From positions 124,001-188,000 of the forward strand of contig JAVDKK010000005.1 in assembly GCA_030849945.1 (NCBI GenBank): a stretch of 64,000 nt of DNA, in the 5' to 3' direction. Under the pieces are notes generated by a model, which ran no database searches, was not told the DNA's origin, and was given only the letters and a program-made list of their open reading frames with translations. A program made the translations under genes and the position numbers. Positions within the stretch are counted from its first letter, which is position 1. Every line of letters starts with the position of its first letter. Below are positions 41,603 to 49,806 of this stretch, piece after piece. Source of the stretch: Schauerella fraxinea (lineage in GTDB: Bacteria > Pseudomonadota > Gammaproteobacteria > Burkholderiales > Burkholderiaceae_B).

Positions 41603-42592
41603 ATGTTGTACCGCTTTACCCCCACCATCCTCGCCGCCACACTCGCTCTGTGCGCCGCGGCCGCAACCGCTCAATCGGCAACCGCTCAAGTGGCAGCGGC
41701 TCAAGCGGCCGCGACTCAAGTGGCACCAGTTCAAGTCGCCGCATCGTCCACATCCGCATCGTCCGCATCCTCATCATCCGGATCCGGATCCGCATCCGCA
41801 TCGCCGGCACGTGCCGCCAAACCGGCTGCCGACCCGCTGGGCATTGCCTTGCCCGATGGCCTGGACCGCGCCACGTTGATCAAGCTCGTTGCCCCGCAAG
41901 TCGATGCCGCTCGCGTCATGCTCGTTGGCGCCAAGCCGTGGCCGCGCCGTGCAAACAGTTATGTCGTGCTCGTATGCGCGGCGCCCGGCAATACCGCCGC
42001 CTCCGCTTCGCCCGACTGCAGCCAGACGTTCGAGCCGAGCAATGCCGCGATGGTGTCGCCTACGGCGTATGTGGGTGTAGTGGAACGCGCCCCCGATCAA
42101 GCGCCCAAATTGGTTGCTGCGAGCGGTGCAATCGAAACGCAGGCTGCCTGGGATGATGCCAACCTCACCTTGACGCCGTCGAGTGCCGACTTCGCGCGCG
42201 GCGTGCCGCTCCTGCCGCAGCAATGGGATCAATTCGATCTTGCCGCCTACAAAATCAGCGACGAGCAGTACGCCTTCGGTTTGCGCGCAGGATGGAGTGA
42301 ACCGTTTGCCGGCGGCATGGCTACCTTCAGTGCGCTGTATTTGTTTGCGATCCAGGGCGATCGCCTGGCCGTTATCCTGGCGGAGCCCATGAAGGCTTAC
42401 CGCAATATGGCCACGGACAGGAGCGTGAACCGTCGTAGCGAGCGCGAGATCCAGGACGAGGAAAACGTGTTGTCGATGGCAGGTTCCAAAACGGATGGCT
42501 ACTACGACATTCGCATCAAAATGAAGGGCGACAAGCACACCAAGACACGCAAATGGTCGGCGCAGCAGGGACGTTATGTGACGGCCGAGTAA
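41603..42592 (+). CDS. Secreted/periplasmic protein of unknown family, copy 1 (329 aa)
   Basis: Signal peptide MLYRFTPTILAATLALCAAAATAQS, then a low-complexity region (residues 23-72) made of five AQ(V/A)AA-like pentads and a Ser/Gly/Ala tract, then a conserved domain beginning DPLGIALPDGLDRATLIKLVAPQVDAARVMLVGAKPWPRRANSYVVLVCAA. The domain is about half identical by eye to the next gene's product (shared LVGAKPWPRR, AYVGVVER, LVAASGAI, LPSQW-like QFDLA, YAFGLR-GWSE). I do not recognise the family. The two Cys residues in VVLVCAA and SPDCSQ may pair. It starts 1 bp after the GST stop. Confidence 0.8.
   Translation: MLYRFTPTILAATLALCAAAATAQSATAQVAAAQAAATQVAPVQVAASSTSASSASSSSGSGSASASPARAAKPAADPLGIALPDGLDRATLIKLVAPQVDAARVMLVGAKPWPRRANSYVVLVCAAPGNTAASASPDCSQTFEPSNAAMVSPTAYVGVVERAPDQAPKLVAASGAIETQAAWDDANLTLTPSSADFARGVPLLPQQWDQFDLAAYKISDEQYAFGLRAGWSEPFAGGMATFSALYLFAIQGDRLAVILAEPMKAYRNMATDRSVNRRSEREIQDEENVLSMAGSKTDGYYDIRIKMKGDKHTKTRKWSAQQGRYVTAE
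41669..41808 (+). repeat. 15-bp pentad repeats followed by a TCCGCA-like hexamer tract
   Basis: Five 15-bp units from 41669 to 41743 (e.g. GCTCAAGTGGCAGCG) encode AQSAT, AQVAA, AQAAA, TQVAP, VQVAA. A second tract (about 41744-41808) of TCCGCA, TCATCC and TCCGGA hexamers encodes SASSASSSSGSGSASAS. The paralogue downstream lacks both, so they were added after duplication or lost from the other copy. Confidence 0.75.
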
Positions 42593-42769
42593 TTTCCCGC
42601 TTTGCTTGTTACAGGCAGGCGATCGGGCGGGTTAAGTGCGATACATTCCAGCGCAGCGTGCGTCGACTGACCAAGCCATACGGCGCAACATCGAACGCAC
42701 ACACCCGCTAGCTGAACCCGTCAGCTATCCGAACCTACCTGCGCACTGCGCACCTCCTATGGGCACACC

Positions 42770-43729
42770 ATGACGGCTATCGACCGCTCAACCCACCAGA
42801 CGCTCAGTTCAATGTCCCCCAATGTGAGGCCGCACTTTCGAACAAGGCTGTCTCGTCTACGCACGACAGCGATCCTTGTGTGCGTGATGGCGATTGCTGC
42901 GGCTACCGGCGCGTCCGCGGCGCCCGTGCCACCCAAGCCAATCGATCCCAAGCAGGATGGCCTGGGCGTAACCCTGCCCGCCGGGTTGGACGCCGACACG
43001 CTCGTCGGACTGGTGATGCCAATGGGCGATCCTGCACGGGTGACCCTGGTTGGCGCGAAACCGTGGCCTCGGCGCGCAGATAGCTATGTGGTGATTGTGT
43101 GCGCTGCCGACGACACCGCGCGTATTTCGAAAACGCCTGACTGCGGCCCGCAGACTGCAGGGCCCGGCGTGACCGAGCAAACATTGCCGGTGGCGTATGT
43201 GGGCGTCGTGGAACGTAAAGCGGGTGGCGTGCCAACGCTGGTCGCGGCGAGCGGCGCCATCACGCTCAAGACCGATTGGTCTCGCAGCATGCTGACCGCG
43301 CCGGTAGACGCTGAAGAGGCACCCGACAGTCGTGTCCTGCCCAGTCAATGGCGTCAATTCGACCTTGCCCCTTACCGCATTGCAGACGACGAATACGCTT
43401 TCGGTCTGCGCGGCGGGTGGTCTGAATCGTTTGCCGGCGGCGGCGCGTTGTTCAATGCGCTCTATCTTTTCAAGATCGAAACAAACCGCCTGGCAGTCGT
43501 TCTGGCCGAGCCCATGTACGCCAATTACGATATCGCTGGGGGATGGAACAAGGACGGCACGCGCGACCACTCGATCGAGACAGACGAGAACGTCCTCGCC
43601 ATCACCAAACGCAAAACCGACGGTTATTACGATCTTCGCATCACCCAAAAGGGCGATAAGGACGTCGAGAAAATATTCCAGTGGTCCAAACGCGAAGGCA
43701 AGTACCTGGAAGCGAGTTCCAAGCCCTGA
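42770..43729 (+). CDS. Secreted/periplasmic protein of unknown family, copy 2 (319 aa)
   Basis: Tandem paralogue of the 41603-42592 product with the same order of motifs: LGVTLPAGLDADTLVGLVMPMGDPARVTLVGAKPWPRRADSYVVIVCAA, AYVGVVER, LVAASGAI, SQWRQFDLAPYRIADDEYAFGLRGGWSESFAGG, DENVLAITKRKTDGYYDLRITQKGD. The signal peptide is the hydrophobic run TAILVCVMAIAAATGASAAP; the start could be ATG 42770 or ATG 42812. It lacks the low-complexity linker. Own promoter likely, as 177 bp separate the copies. Function unknown. Confidence 0.78.
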   Translation: MTAIDRSTHQTLSSMSPNVRPHFRTRLSRLRTTAILVCVMAIAAATGASAAPVPPKPIDPKQDGLGVTLPAGLDADTLVGLVMPMGDPARVTLVGAKPWPRRADSYVVIVCAADDTARISKTPDCGPQTAGPGVTEQTLPVAYVGVVERKAGGVPTLVAASGAITLKTDWSRSMLTAPVDAEEAPDSRVLPSQWRQFDLAPYRIADDEYAFGLRGGWSESFAGGGALFNALYLFKIETNRLAVVLAEPMYANYDIAGGWNKDGTRDHSIETDENVLAITKRKTDGYYDLRITQKGDKDVEKIFQWSKREGKYLEASSKP

Positions 43730-43886
43730 GCGATACGTGTGGGATCGTGCCGGTGCGCGGTTGACGAGCCCGCATCAGGCGCTGGACATCGACAACGATG
43801 GCGCCCCAAGCACTGTTAACCGAGCGCTGGGATGCCCATCGGGTGCCGTAAAGTGACAGCTGTGGTGCTCCGCTGGGCGCTGGACA

Positions 43887-43986
43887 GCATCAGCTCTGAA
43901 CCCACGCCAAGCGCTGAAAAGCATCAGCTCTGGACGCATACCGTGTGCGACCTGCATCAGCTCTGGACCCACACCGGGCGCGGCCT
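43887..43986 (+). repeat. Three imperfect 33-34-bp tandem repeats, non-coding
   Basis: GCATCAGCTCTG recurs at 43887, 43921 and 43954, each followed by a related (G/A)AC(C/G)CA(C/T)(A/G)CC tail. The 298-bp gap between the second secreted-protein gene and iscX (43730-44027) shows no gene otherwise. A leftward open frame crosses it, but it has no recognisable protein features. Confidence 0.6.
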
Positions 43987-44027
43987 GCAACGGGCGCAGG
44001 CTCACCTCAAGCACTGAAGCCCTAAGC

Positions 44028-44222
44028 TCAGGCGCGCTCGTCGATCCAGGCTTGCTGGATTGCTTCCAGGATGCGCTCACCGCTGCGTGTGGCATCGTCG
44101 TCGAATCCCGGCAAGGCCATCACCAGTTCGCGCAGTTGCGTGAAGCGAATCGTCGCCGGATCGATGTCCGGGTGCGTTTCGTCCAGCGTTTCGGCGATCT
44201 CAAGCGTATCGACCCATTTCAT
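44028..44222 (-). CDS. iscX: Fe-S assembly accessory protein IscX (64 aa)
   Basis: Small acidic protein MKWVDTLEIAETLDETHPDIDPATIRFTQLRELVMALPGFDDD..., the IscX/YfhJ signature (IA..L....PD.DP..v.Ft.L...v..L..F.dd). It binds IscS and modulates iron-sulfur cluster assembly. Last gene of the isc operon; the ATG overlaps the fdx stop as ATGA. Confidence 0.93.
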   Translation of the reverse strand: MKWVDTLEIAETLDETHPDIDPATIRFTQLRELVMALPGFDDDATRSGERILEAIQQAWIDERA

Positions 44223-44563
44223 CAATGATTTTCCTTCGCGTGATTGATCGTATAGCGGGGAATTTCAACCGTGATGTCTTGCTGCGCAACCTTGGCCTGA
44301 CAGGACAAGCGCGAGGTGGGCGACAGGCCCCAGGCCTTGTCCAGCATGTCTTCTTCGTCGTCGGTCGCGTCTTCAAGCGAGGCGTAACCTTCGCGCACCA
44401 CCACATGGCACGTCGTACATGCACATGACAGTTCGCAGGCATGCTCGAGTTCGACGTGATTGTCGAGCATGATGCGACAGATCGACACGCCTTCGGGCGC
44501 GTTTTCGATGACTTTGCCTTCAGGGCAAACGTCGGGGTGCGGGAGGATGGTCAGTTTAGGCAT
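44222..44563 (-). CDS. fdx: ISC-type [2Fe-2S] ferredoxin (113 aa)
   Basis: Adrenodoxin-like ferredoxin that supplies electrons for cluster assembly. Ligands Cys43-X5-Cys49-X2-Cys52 and Cys88 (HACELSCACTTCHV ... SRLSCQA) are intact. Adjacent to hscA with 9 bp between, as in other isc operons. Confidence 0.95.
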   Translation of the reverse strand: MPKLTILPHPDVCPEGKVIENAPEGVSICRIMLDNHVELEHACELSCACTTCHVVVREGYASLEDATDDEEDMLDKAWGLSPTSRLSCQAKVAQQDITVEIPRYTINHAKENH

Positions 44564-44572
44564 ACAGCGGAT

Positions 44573-46441
44573 TCAAGCCAGTTCATCAAGTTTACGGCCG
44601 GCGAGCGCGGACCGGATACTGCGGTCCATGCGCCGCTCGGCGAAGAGTTCGGTACTGTCGGACAGCGCCTTCACCGCAGCGCGCACCACCTCGACGTCCT
44701 CAGCGGTTTGCGCCGCCGTGGCCGCGACCAGCGCGGTATCGATGGCTTGCCGCTCATCGGCGTCCAGCAAATCGGCATCCTTGGCCAAGGCTGCGCTCAC
44801 GGACTCGACCAGTTGCCGAGCCTCGACCTGTTGCTCTCGCAACATGCGCGCCACGGCATCGCTATCGGCCTGAGACACGCTGTCAGCCAGCATCGTGGCC
44901 ACTTCGTCGTCGGACAGGCCGTAGGAAGGCTTGACCGTCACGGCCGCTTCCACGCCAGTGCTCTCCTCACGCGCCGTGACATTGAGCAGGCCATCGGCAT
45001 CCACTTGGAACGTGACGCGAATGCGCGCGGCACCAGCCACCATCGGCGGGATATTGCGCAGCTCGAATCGTGCCAGCGACCGGCACGCACTGACCAGATC
45101 GCGCTCGCCCTGCAGCACGTGAATGCTCATGGCGCTCTGACCATCTTTGAAGGTCGTGAACTCTTGCGCACGGGCAACCGGAATCGTGCTATTGCGCGGG
45201 ATCACGCGCTCGACCAAACCGCCCATCGTTTCGAGACCGAGCGACAACGGCGTCACGTCCAACAGCAGCCAATCCTCGCCCGGCGCGCGATTGCCCGCCA
45301 GCAAGTTGGCCTGCAGGGCGGCGCCCAACGCGACCACTTCATCGGGATTGAGATCGGTAAGCGGCGCGGTGCCAAAAAGATCGCCCACGACGCGTTGCAC
45401 GATCGGCATGCGCGTCGCACCGCCCACCATCACCACGCCCTTCACATCGGCAGGCTTCAACCCTGCATCGCGCAGCGTCTGGCGCGCGCGATCCAAGGTT
45501 TTCTCGAGCAACGGTTGGGCCAAGCGTTCGAAATCGGTGCGGCTCAACGCCGCGCTGACGACCATGCCCTCGCCCAACTGGGCTTCGACCACGGCGCTGT
45601 CCGATGTGGACAAGGCTTCCCGCGCGACCCGGGCCGCAACGCGCAGCGCACGGTGGTTCTCACGCGACAGCGTATCGAGCGCGACGCCGGCCGTTGCACA
45701 CACCGCTTGCACGATCAAGGTATCAAAGTCGTCGCCGCCCAGGGCAGTGTCGCCACCGGTGGCGATCACTTCGAACACGCCTTGCGTCAAACGCAGAATC
45801 GATACGTCAAACGTCCCGCCACCCAGATCGTAGACGGCGTAAACGCCTTCGGACGCATGGTCCAAGCCGTAGGCGATGGCGGCAGCCGTCGGTTCATTGA
45901 GTAGACGCAAGACGTTCAAGCCGGCCAGTCGCGCGGCATCGCGCGTGGCTTGACGTTGCGCATCGTCGAAATAGGCGGGCACGGTAATGACCGCGCCGAC
46001 CAGATCGTCGCCCAACGCGCTCTCGGCGCGTTCGCGCAACGACTGCAGAATGTGGGCCGACACCTCGATAGGGCTCAGGTCGCCGCGCACCGTGCGCAAG
46101 CGCACCATGCCGGGGGCATCCACAAACTCGTACGGCAACCCTTCGGCCTTGACGTCGTCATAGGTGCGGCCCATGAAGCGCTTGACCGACACAATAGTGT
46201 TCGACGGGTCAGTAGCCTGAGCTTGTGCGGCCTCGTGGCCGACTACCCGCGCGTCGCTATCCAGATAGCGCACCACGGACGGCAACAACGCGCGCCCGTC
46301 GGCATCTTTCAAAATCTCGGGCACGCTGCTGCGCACCGCGGCCACCAACGAATGCGTGGTGCCCAAGTCGATACCCACGGCCAACTTGCGCTCGTGCGGA
46401 GCCGGGGAATCTCCCGGTTCGGAAATCTGCAATAAAGCCAT
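44573..46441 (-). CDS. hscA: Fe-S cluster chaperone HscA (622 aa)
   Basis: DnaK-family ATPase dedicated to IscU. Nucleotide domain: GIDLGTTHSLVAAV near residues 22-35, VPAYFDDAQRQATRDAARLAGLNVLRLLNEPTAAAIAYGLD, VYDLGGGTFDVSILRL. Substrate domain: DVTPLSLGLETMGGLVERVIPRNSTIP. Length matches HscA (about 620) and is shorter at the C-terminus than DnaK. Follows hscB by 12 bp. Confidence 0.96.
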   Translation of the reverse strand: MALLQISEPGDSPAPHERKLAVGIDLGTTHSLVAAVRSSVPEILKDADGRALLPSVVRYLDSDARVVGHEAAQAQATDPSNTIVSVKRFMGRTYDDVKAEGLPYEFVDAPGMVRLRTVRGDLSPIEVSAHILQSLRERAESALGDDLVGAVITVPAYFDDAQRQATRDAARLAGLNVLRLLNEPTAAAIAYGLDHASEGVYAVYDLGGGTFDVSILRLTQGVFEVIATGGDTALGGDDFDTLIVQAVCATAGVALDTLSRENHRALRVAARVAREALSTSDSAVVEAQLGEGMVVSAALSRTDFERLAQPLLEKTLDRARQTLRDAGLKPADVKGVVMVGGATRMPIVQRVVGDLFGTAPLTDLNPDEVVALGAALQANLLAGNRAPGEDWLLLDVTPLSLGLETMGGLVERVIPRNSTIPVARAQEFTTFKDGQSAMSIHVLQGERDLVSACRSLARFELRNIPPMVAGAARIRVTFQVDADGLLNVTAREESTGVEAAVTVKPSYGLSDDEVATMLADSVSQADSDAVARMLREQQVEARQLVESVSAALAKDADLLDADERQAIDTALVAATAAQTAEDVEVVRAAVKALSDSTELFAERRMDRSIRSALAGRKLDELA

Positions 46442-46453
46442 GACAGTGGATCT

Positions 46454-46972
46454 TCAGTGGTCGGGACGTTCGCGTTCCAGCTCGCGACCGAAAGTGTCGA
46501 GGAACATCCATTCCCGAACTTTCTCGCCGGCGGTAGCCAGATCGCCACAAACGTCGATCAAATCGGTGAGTACGCGCGTCATTTCAGCGCGCGCATCGCG
46601 TATTTCCGTATCCAGCGTGGCGAACGCATCGGCGGACTTTGCATCGCGCGCGTCATCCAGCATCTCGCGCCATTCCATTTGCTGCATCAGAAAGGCGGGC
46701 GACATCGCGGTGTTGGTTTCGGTCTGTAGATCGATCCCGCCCGACTCGCACAAATACTTGGCGCGCAGCAGCGGATCGCGCAGCTGCCGATAGCCGTCGT
46801 TGGCGCGCGCGGCCCATTGCATGGCGACGCGCTTCTCAGCGGCGCTCGCCGTGGCGAACCGGTCAGGATGCACCCGCGCCGCAACCAGACGCCACGCGGA
46901 CTCGAGCGCATCGCGATCGATTGCGAACTGGCGCGGCAATCCAAACAGAGAAAAGTAATCGTCAGCCGCCAC
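46454..46972 (-). CDS. hscB: Co-chaperone HscB (172 aa)
   Basis: J-domain protein bringing IscU to HscA. J-domain with HPD (VAARVHPDRFATASAAEKRVAMQWAARANDGYRQLRDPLLRAKYL), then the three-helix IscU-binding domain with LMQQMEWREMLDDA. Size and position between iscA and hscA are standard. Confidence 0.95.
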   Translation of the reverse strand: MAADDYFSLFGLPRQFAIDRDALESAWRLVAARVHPDRFATASAAEKRVAMQWAARANDGYRQLRDPLLRAKYLCESGGIDLQTETNTAMSPAFLMQQMEWREMLDDARDAKSADAFATLDTEIRDARAEMTRVLTDLIDVCGDLATAGEKVREWMFLDTFGRELERERPDH

Positions 46973-46975
46973 GCA

Positions 46976-47299
46976 TTACACCGTGAACGACTCGCCGCAA
47001 CCGCAGGTTGCTTTCTCATTCGGATTGCTGAACTTGAACCCTTCGTTCAAGCCCTCGCGGGCGTAGTCCAACTGCGTGCCGGAAAGATACGGCATGCTTT
47101 TAGGATCGACAAAAACCTTTACGCCGTGAAACTCGAATACCGAGTCTTCGCTTGCCTGCTCGTCAACATACTCGAGCTTGTAGGCCATGCCAGAACACCC
47201 GGTCGTCCGCACGCCCAGGCGCAAGCCGATGCCTTTGCCTCGCTTTTGCAAATAGCGGCTGATGTGATCGGCCGCGCGTTCGGTGAGTGTGACAGCCAT
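46976..47299 (-). CDS. iscA: Iron-sulfur scaffold/carrier IscA (107 aa)
   Basis: A-type carrier with the three cluster-binding cysteines: one in LGVRTTGCSGMAYKL and two in the C-terminal CGCGESF motif. Normal length. The gene starts 2 bp after the iscU stop, so translation is coupled. Confidence 0.95.
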   Translation of the reverse strand: MAVTLTERAADHISRYLQKRGKGIGLRLGVRTTGCSGMAYKLEYVDEQASEDSVFEFHGVKVFVDPKSMPYLSGTQLDYAREGLNEGFKFSNPNEKATCGCGESFTV

Positions 47300-47301
47300 G
47301 A

Positions 47302-47718
47302 TCAGCTCGCAGTGACAGCTTGTTTATCTTCGGCGGCGACAGCGTGTTTGTCTTGATAATCCTTGATTGCAGCCTTGATCGCGTCTTCGGCCAGAATCGA
47401 GCAGTGGATCTTCACCGGCGGCAGCGCCAATTCTTCGGCGATCTGCGTATTGCGAATGCTCATCGCTTGATCCAGCGTCTTGCCCTTGACCCATTCGGTC
47501 ACGAGCGAGCTCGATGCGATGGCCGAACCACAGCCGTACGTCTTGAACTTCGCATCTTCGATGATGCCCGATTCGTTTACACGAATCTGCAGCTTCATCA
47601 CGTCGCCACAGGCGGGGGCGCCGACCATACCGGTGCCGACGCTGGTATCGCCCTTGTCGAACGAACCCACGTTGCGGGGGTTTTCGTAATGGTCGAGAAC
47701 TTGATTGCTATATGCCAT
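47302..47718 (-). CDS. iscU: Iron-sulfur scaffold IscU with duplicated tail (138 aa)
   Basis: Central scaffold for [2Fe-2S] assembly. Conserved Cys37 (GAPACGDVMKL), Cys63 (TYGCGSAIASSS) and Cys107 (HCSILAEDA), Asp39, and the LPPVKIHC chaperone-binding motif LPPVK are present. The last 16 residues are two copies of an 8-residue unit (DKHAVAAE, DKQAVTAS) that E. coli IscU (128 residues) lacks. Confidence 0.95.
   Translation of the reverse strand: MAYSNQVLDHYENPRNVGSFDKGDTSVGTGMVGAPACGDVMKLQIRVNESGIIEDAKFKTYGCGSAIASSSLVTEWVKGKTLDQAMSIRNTQIAEELALPPVKIHCSILAEDAIKAAIKDYQDKHAVAAEDKQAVTAS
47305..47352 (-). repeat. 24-bp direct duplication at the 3' end of iscU
   Basis: Two 24-bp units in frame encode DKHAVAAE and DKQAVTAS at residues 123-138. 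Most differences are in third positions or single substitutions, so the duplication is not brand new. Confidence 0.7.
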
Positions 47719-47773
47719 GATTAATCTCCCAACGGTGGCGGTTCAGCCGCCAAATCATTATTCAACGCCGCAA

Positions 47774-48985
47774 TTAATGCGCCGCCCACTGTACGGAACT
47801 GATGTCGATGCCATCCTTGGCCATTTCCCACAGCGGCGACATATCGCGCAGCTTGCCGACACGGCTCTTGAGCAACTCGATCGCAAAATCGACTTCCTCT
47901 TCAGTCGTGAACCGGCCAATGGTGAAACGAATCGAGCTGTGCGCGAGTTCATCGTTACGCCCCAAGGCGCGCAACACATACGACGGCTCCAGGCTGGCCG
48001 ACGTACATGCCGAACCGCTGGATACCGCCAGTTCCTTGATCGCCATGATCAATGACTCGCCTTCGACGTAATTGAAACTCACGTTCAAATTGTGCGGCAC
48101 GCGACGTTCCATATCACCGTTGAGGTAAACCTCTTCGATGGTGGACAGGCCTGCCCACAGGCGATCGCGCAACATGCGGATGCGTTCACTCTCAACACCC
48201 ATCTCTTCACGGGCGATGCGGAACGCTTCACCCATGCCGACGATCTGGTGCGTGGGCAACGTGCCCGAGCGGAAACCGCGTTCGTGACCGCCGCCGTGGA
48301 TTTGCGCTTCGATGCGCACACGCGGCTTGCGACGAATGAACAGTGCGCCCATGCCCTTCGGGCCATACGTCTTGTGCGCCGAGAATGACATCAAGTCGAC
48401 TTTGAGCTTTTGCAGATCGATCACGACCTTGCCCGTAGCCTGCGCCGCATCGACGTGGAAAATAATGCCCTTCTCACGCAACAGTTCGCCGATCGCTTCG
48501 ATGTCTTGAATGACGCCGATCTCGTTATTGACGAACAAAATCGACACCAACACCGTATCCGGGCGCAGCGCAGCCTTCAACACTTCGATATCGAGCAGGC
48601 CATTTTCCTGCACGTTCAGGTACGTGACCTCGAAGCCTTGGCGTTCGAGTTCGCGACAGGTGTCCAACGTGGCTTTATGCTCGGTCTTCAGCGTGATGAT
48701 GTGCTTGCCGCGCTGATGATAGAAGTTGGCCGCGCCTTTGACTGCGAGGTTGATCGACTCGGTAGCACCCGACGTCCAAACGATCTCACGCGAATCCGCG
48801 TTGACCAGCTTGGCGACATCTTCACGCGCACGCTCCACCGCTTCTTCTGCGGCCCAGCCGATCGAATGGCTGCGCGATGCCGGATTACCGTAATTCTCGT
48901 AAAGCCACGGCACCATGGCATCCACGACGCGCGGATCGACCGGCGTGGTAGCGGAATAATCGAGATAGATGGGACGATTGCTCAT
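47774..48985 (-). CDS. iscS: Cysteine desulfurase IscS (403 aa)
   Basis: PLP enzyme that takes sulfur from cysteine for clusters and tRNA thiolation. MSNRPIYLDYSATTPVDPRVVDAM start, PLP lysine in SFSAHKTYGPKGMGALF (about residue 205), persulfide-forming cysteine in SSGSACTSASLEPSYVL (about 327), and the C-terminal ESLIMAIKELAVSSG and SSVQWAAH tail that binds IscU. Length equals E. coli IscS within one residue. Confidence 0.97.
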   Translation of the reverse strand: MSNRPIYLDYSATTPVDPRVVDAMVPWLYENYGNPASRSHSIGWAAEEAVERAREDVAKLVNADSREIVWTSGATESINLAVKGAANFYHQRGKHIITLKTEHKATLDTCRELERQGFEVTYLNVQENGLLDIEVLKAALRPDTVLVSILFVNNEIGVIQDIEAIGELLREKGIIFHVDAAQATGKVVIDLQKLKVDLMSFSAHKTYGPKGMGALFIRRKPRVRIEAQIHGGGHERGFRSGTLPTHQIVGMGEAFRIAREEMGVESERIRMLRDRLWAGLSTIEEVYLNGDMERRVPHNLNVSFNYVEGESLIMAIKELAVSSGSACTSASLEPSYVLRALGRNDELAHSSIRFTIGRFTTEEEVDFAIELLKSRVGKLRDMSPLWEMAKDGIDISSVQWAAH

Positions 48986-49014
48986 AACGACTCCTGTACG
49001 ATCGACGCGGCGAC

Positions 49015-49545
49015 TTACGCCGCTGCCGGTGCGTTGGTCACGCTGCCGGCCGTAGTGGTATTCAAACGATTAACCCGAACCGGGGATCCCGAATTGGCCG
49101 CGGCGCTTGCGTCCTGCAATTGGCGCACACGCTGCTGATCGACCAGATCCTGAAGCGAAACCGAATCCAGGTAATCCACCATCTTGCGGTTCAACGTGGC
49201 CCACAACTCGTGCGTCATGCACTTGCCGGGCTTGCCATCATTACCGCTCGTACAGTCTCGTTTGCCGCCGCAACTCGTGGCGTCCAACGGCTCATCGACG
49301 GCGAAAATGATATCCGCCACCGTGATGTTGCGTGCCAGGCGGGCAAGCGAATAACCGCCGCCGGGACCGCGGACACTGTCCACAAGCTCATGCCGACGCA
49401 ACTTGCCGAACAACTGTTCGAGATAAGAGAGGGAAATATTCTGGCGCTGGCTGATCGCCGCCAACGTGACTGGCCCGCCATGCTGACGCATCGCAAGGTC
49501 GATCATGGCGGTCACTGCAAAACGCCCTTTCGTTGTCAGCCGCAT
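49015..49545 (-). CDS. iscR: Iron-sulfur cluster regulator IscR (176 aa)
   Basis: Rrf2-family repressor of the isc operon when it holds a [2Fe-2S] cluster. HTH at residues 1-60 (MRLTTKGRFAVTAMIDLAMR, NISLSYLEQLFGKLRRHELVDSVRGPGGGY). Cluster ligands Cys92, Cys98, Cys108 and His112; the spacing between the second and third Cys is longer (TSGNDGKPGK) than in E. coli. ATG 49545; an open extension to 49596 would read through the operator region. The first gene of the isc operon, 29 bp before iscS. Confidence 0.95.
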   Translation of the reverse strand: MRLTTKGRFAVTAMIDLAMRQHGGPVTLAAISQRQNISLSYLEQLFGKLRRHELVDSVRGPGGGYSLARLARNITVADIIFAVDEPLDATSCGGKRDCTSGNDGKPGKCMTHELWATLNRKMVDYLDSVSLQDLVDQQRVRQLQDASAAANSGSPVRVNRLNTTTAGSVTNAPAAA

Positions 49546-49595
49546 AGTCTGGATTCCTGGTGTTCGCGCGCTGCCGAGAAGATCCTCACAGCGCA

Positions 49596-49650
49596 ATACC
49601 CGAGTAATTGCCTCAAGTATAACGAATTCCCGACTAAATTGCTATGCCTC
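49596..49650 (-). promoter_or_regulatory. Two IscR type-1-like sites and the iscR promoter
   Basis: Read on the minus strand, 49596-49620 agrees with 21 of 25 positions of the type-1 consensus as I remember it (ATACTTGAG...ACTCGGGTAT). A second site at 49626-49650 keeps a strong right half (TTTAGTCGGGAAT). A -10-like TATACT at 49616-49621 with weak -35 TAGCAA 17 bp upstream lies between, so holo-IscR would cover the promoter. They end about 50 bp before the iscR start. Confidence 0.7.
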
Positions 49651-49806
49651 TGTAACAGATCAAGCGTTGGGCGGCGAAAACGACGATTTGCTCGGATAAG
49701 CACCTGAAATCAACGCTTTCTCCTCGCCCACGTCGCCCGGCGTGATGCTGCGGGGAGAACGGGGGTGGCCGACAAGAGTGGCCCGGACGGGCACCTGCAG
49801 GTAGGA

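Noticed and set aside
44441..45904. Long rightward open frame (487 codons) antisense to hscA and fdx
   Set aside because: Antisense shadow of a GC-rich, strongly conserved gene; the product has no recognisable domain and the other strand is clearly coding.
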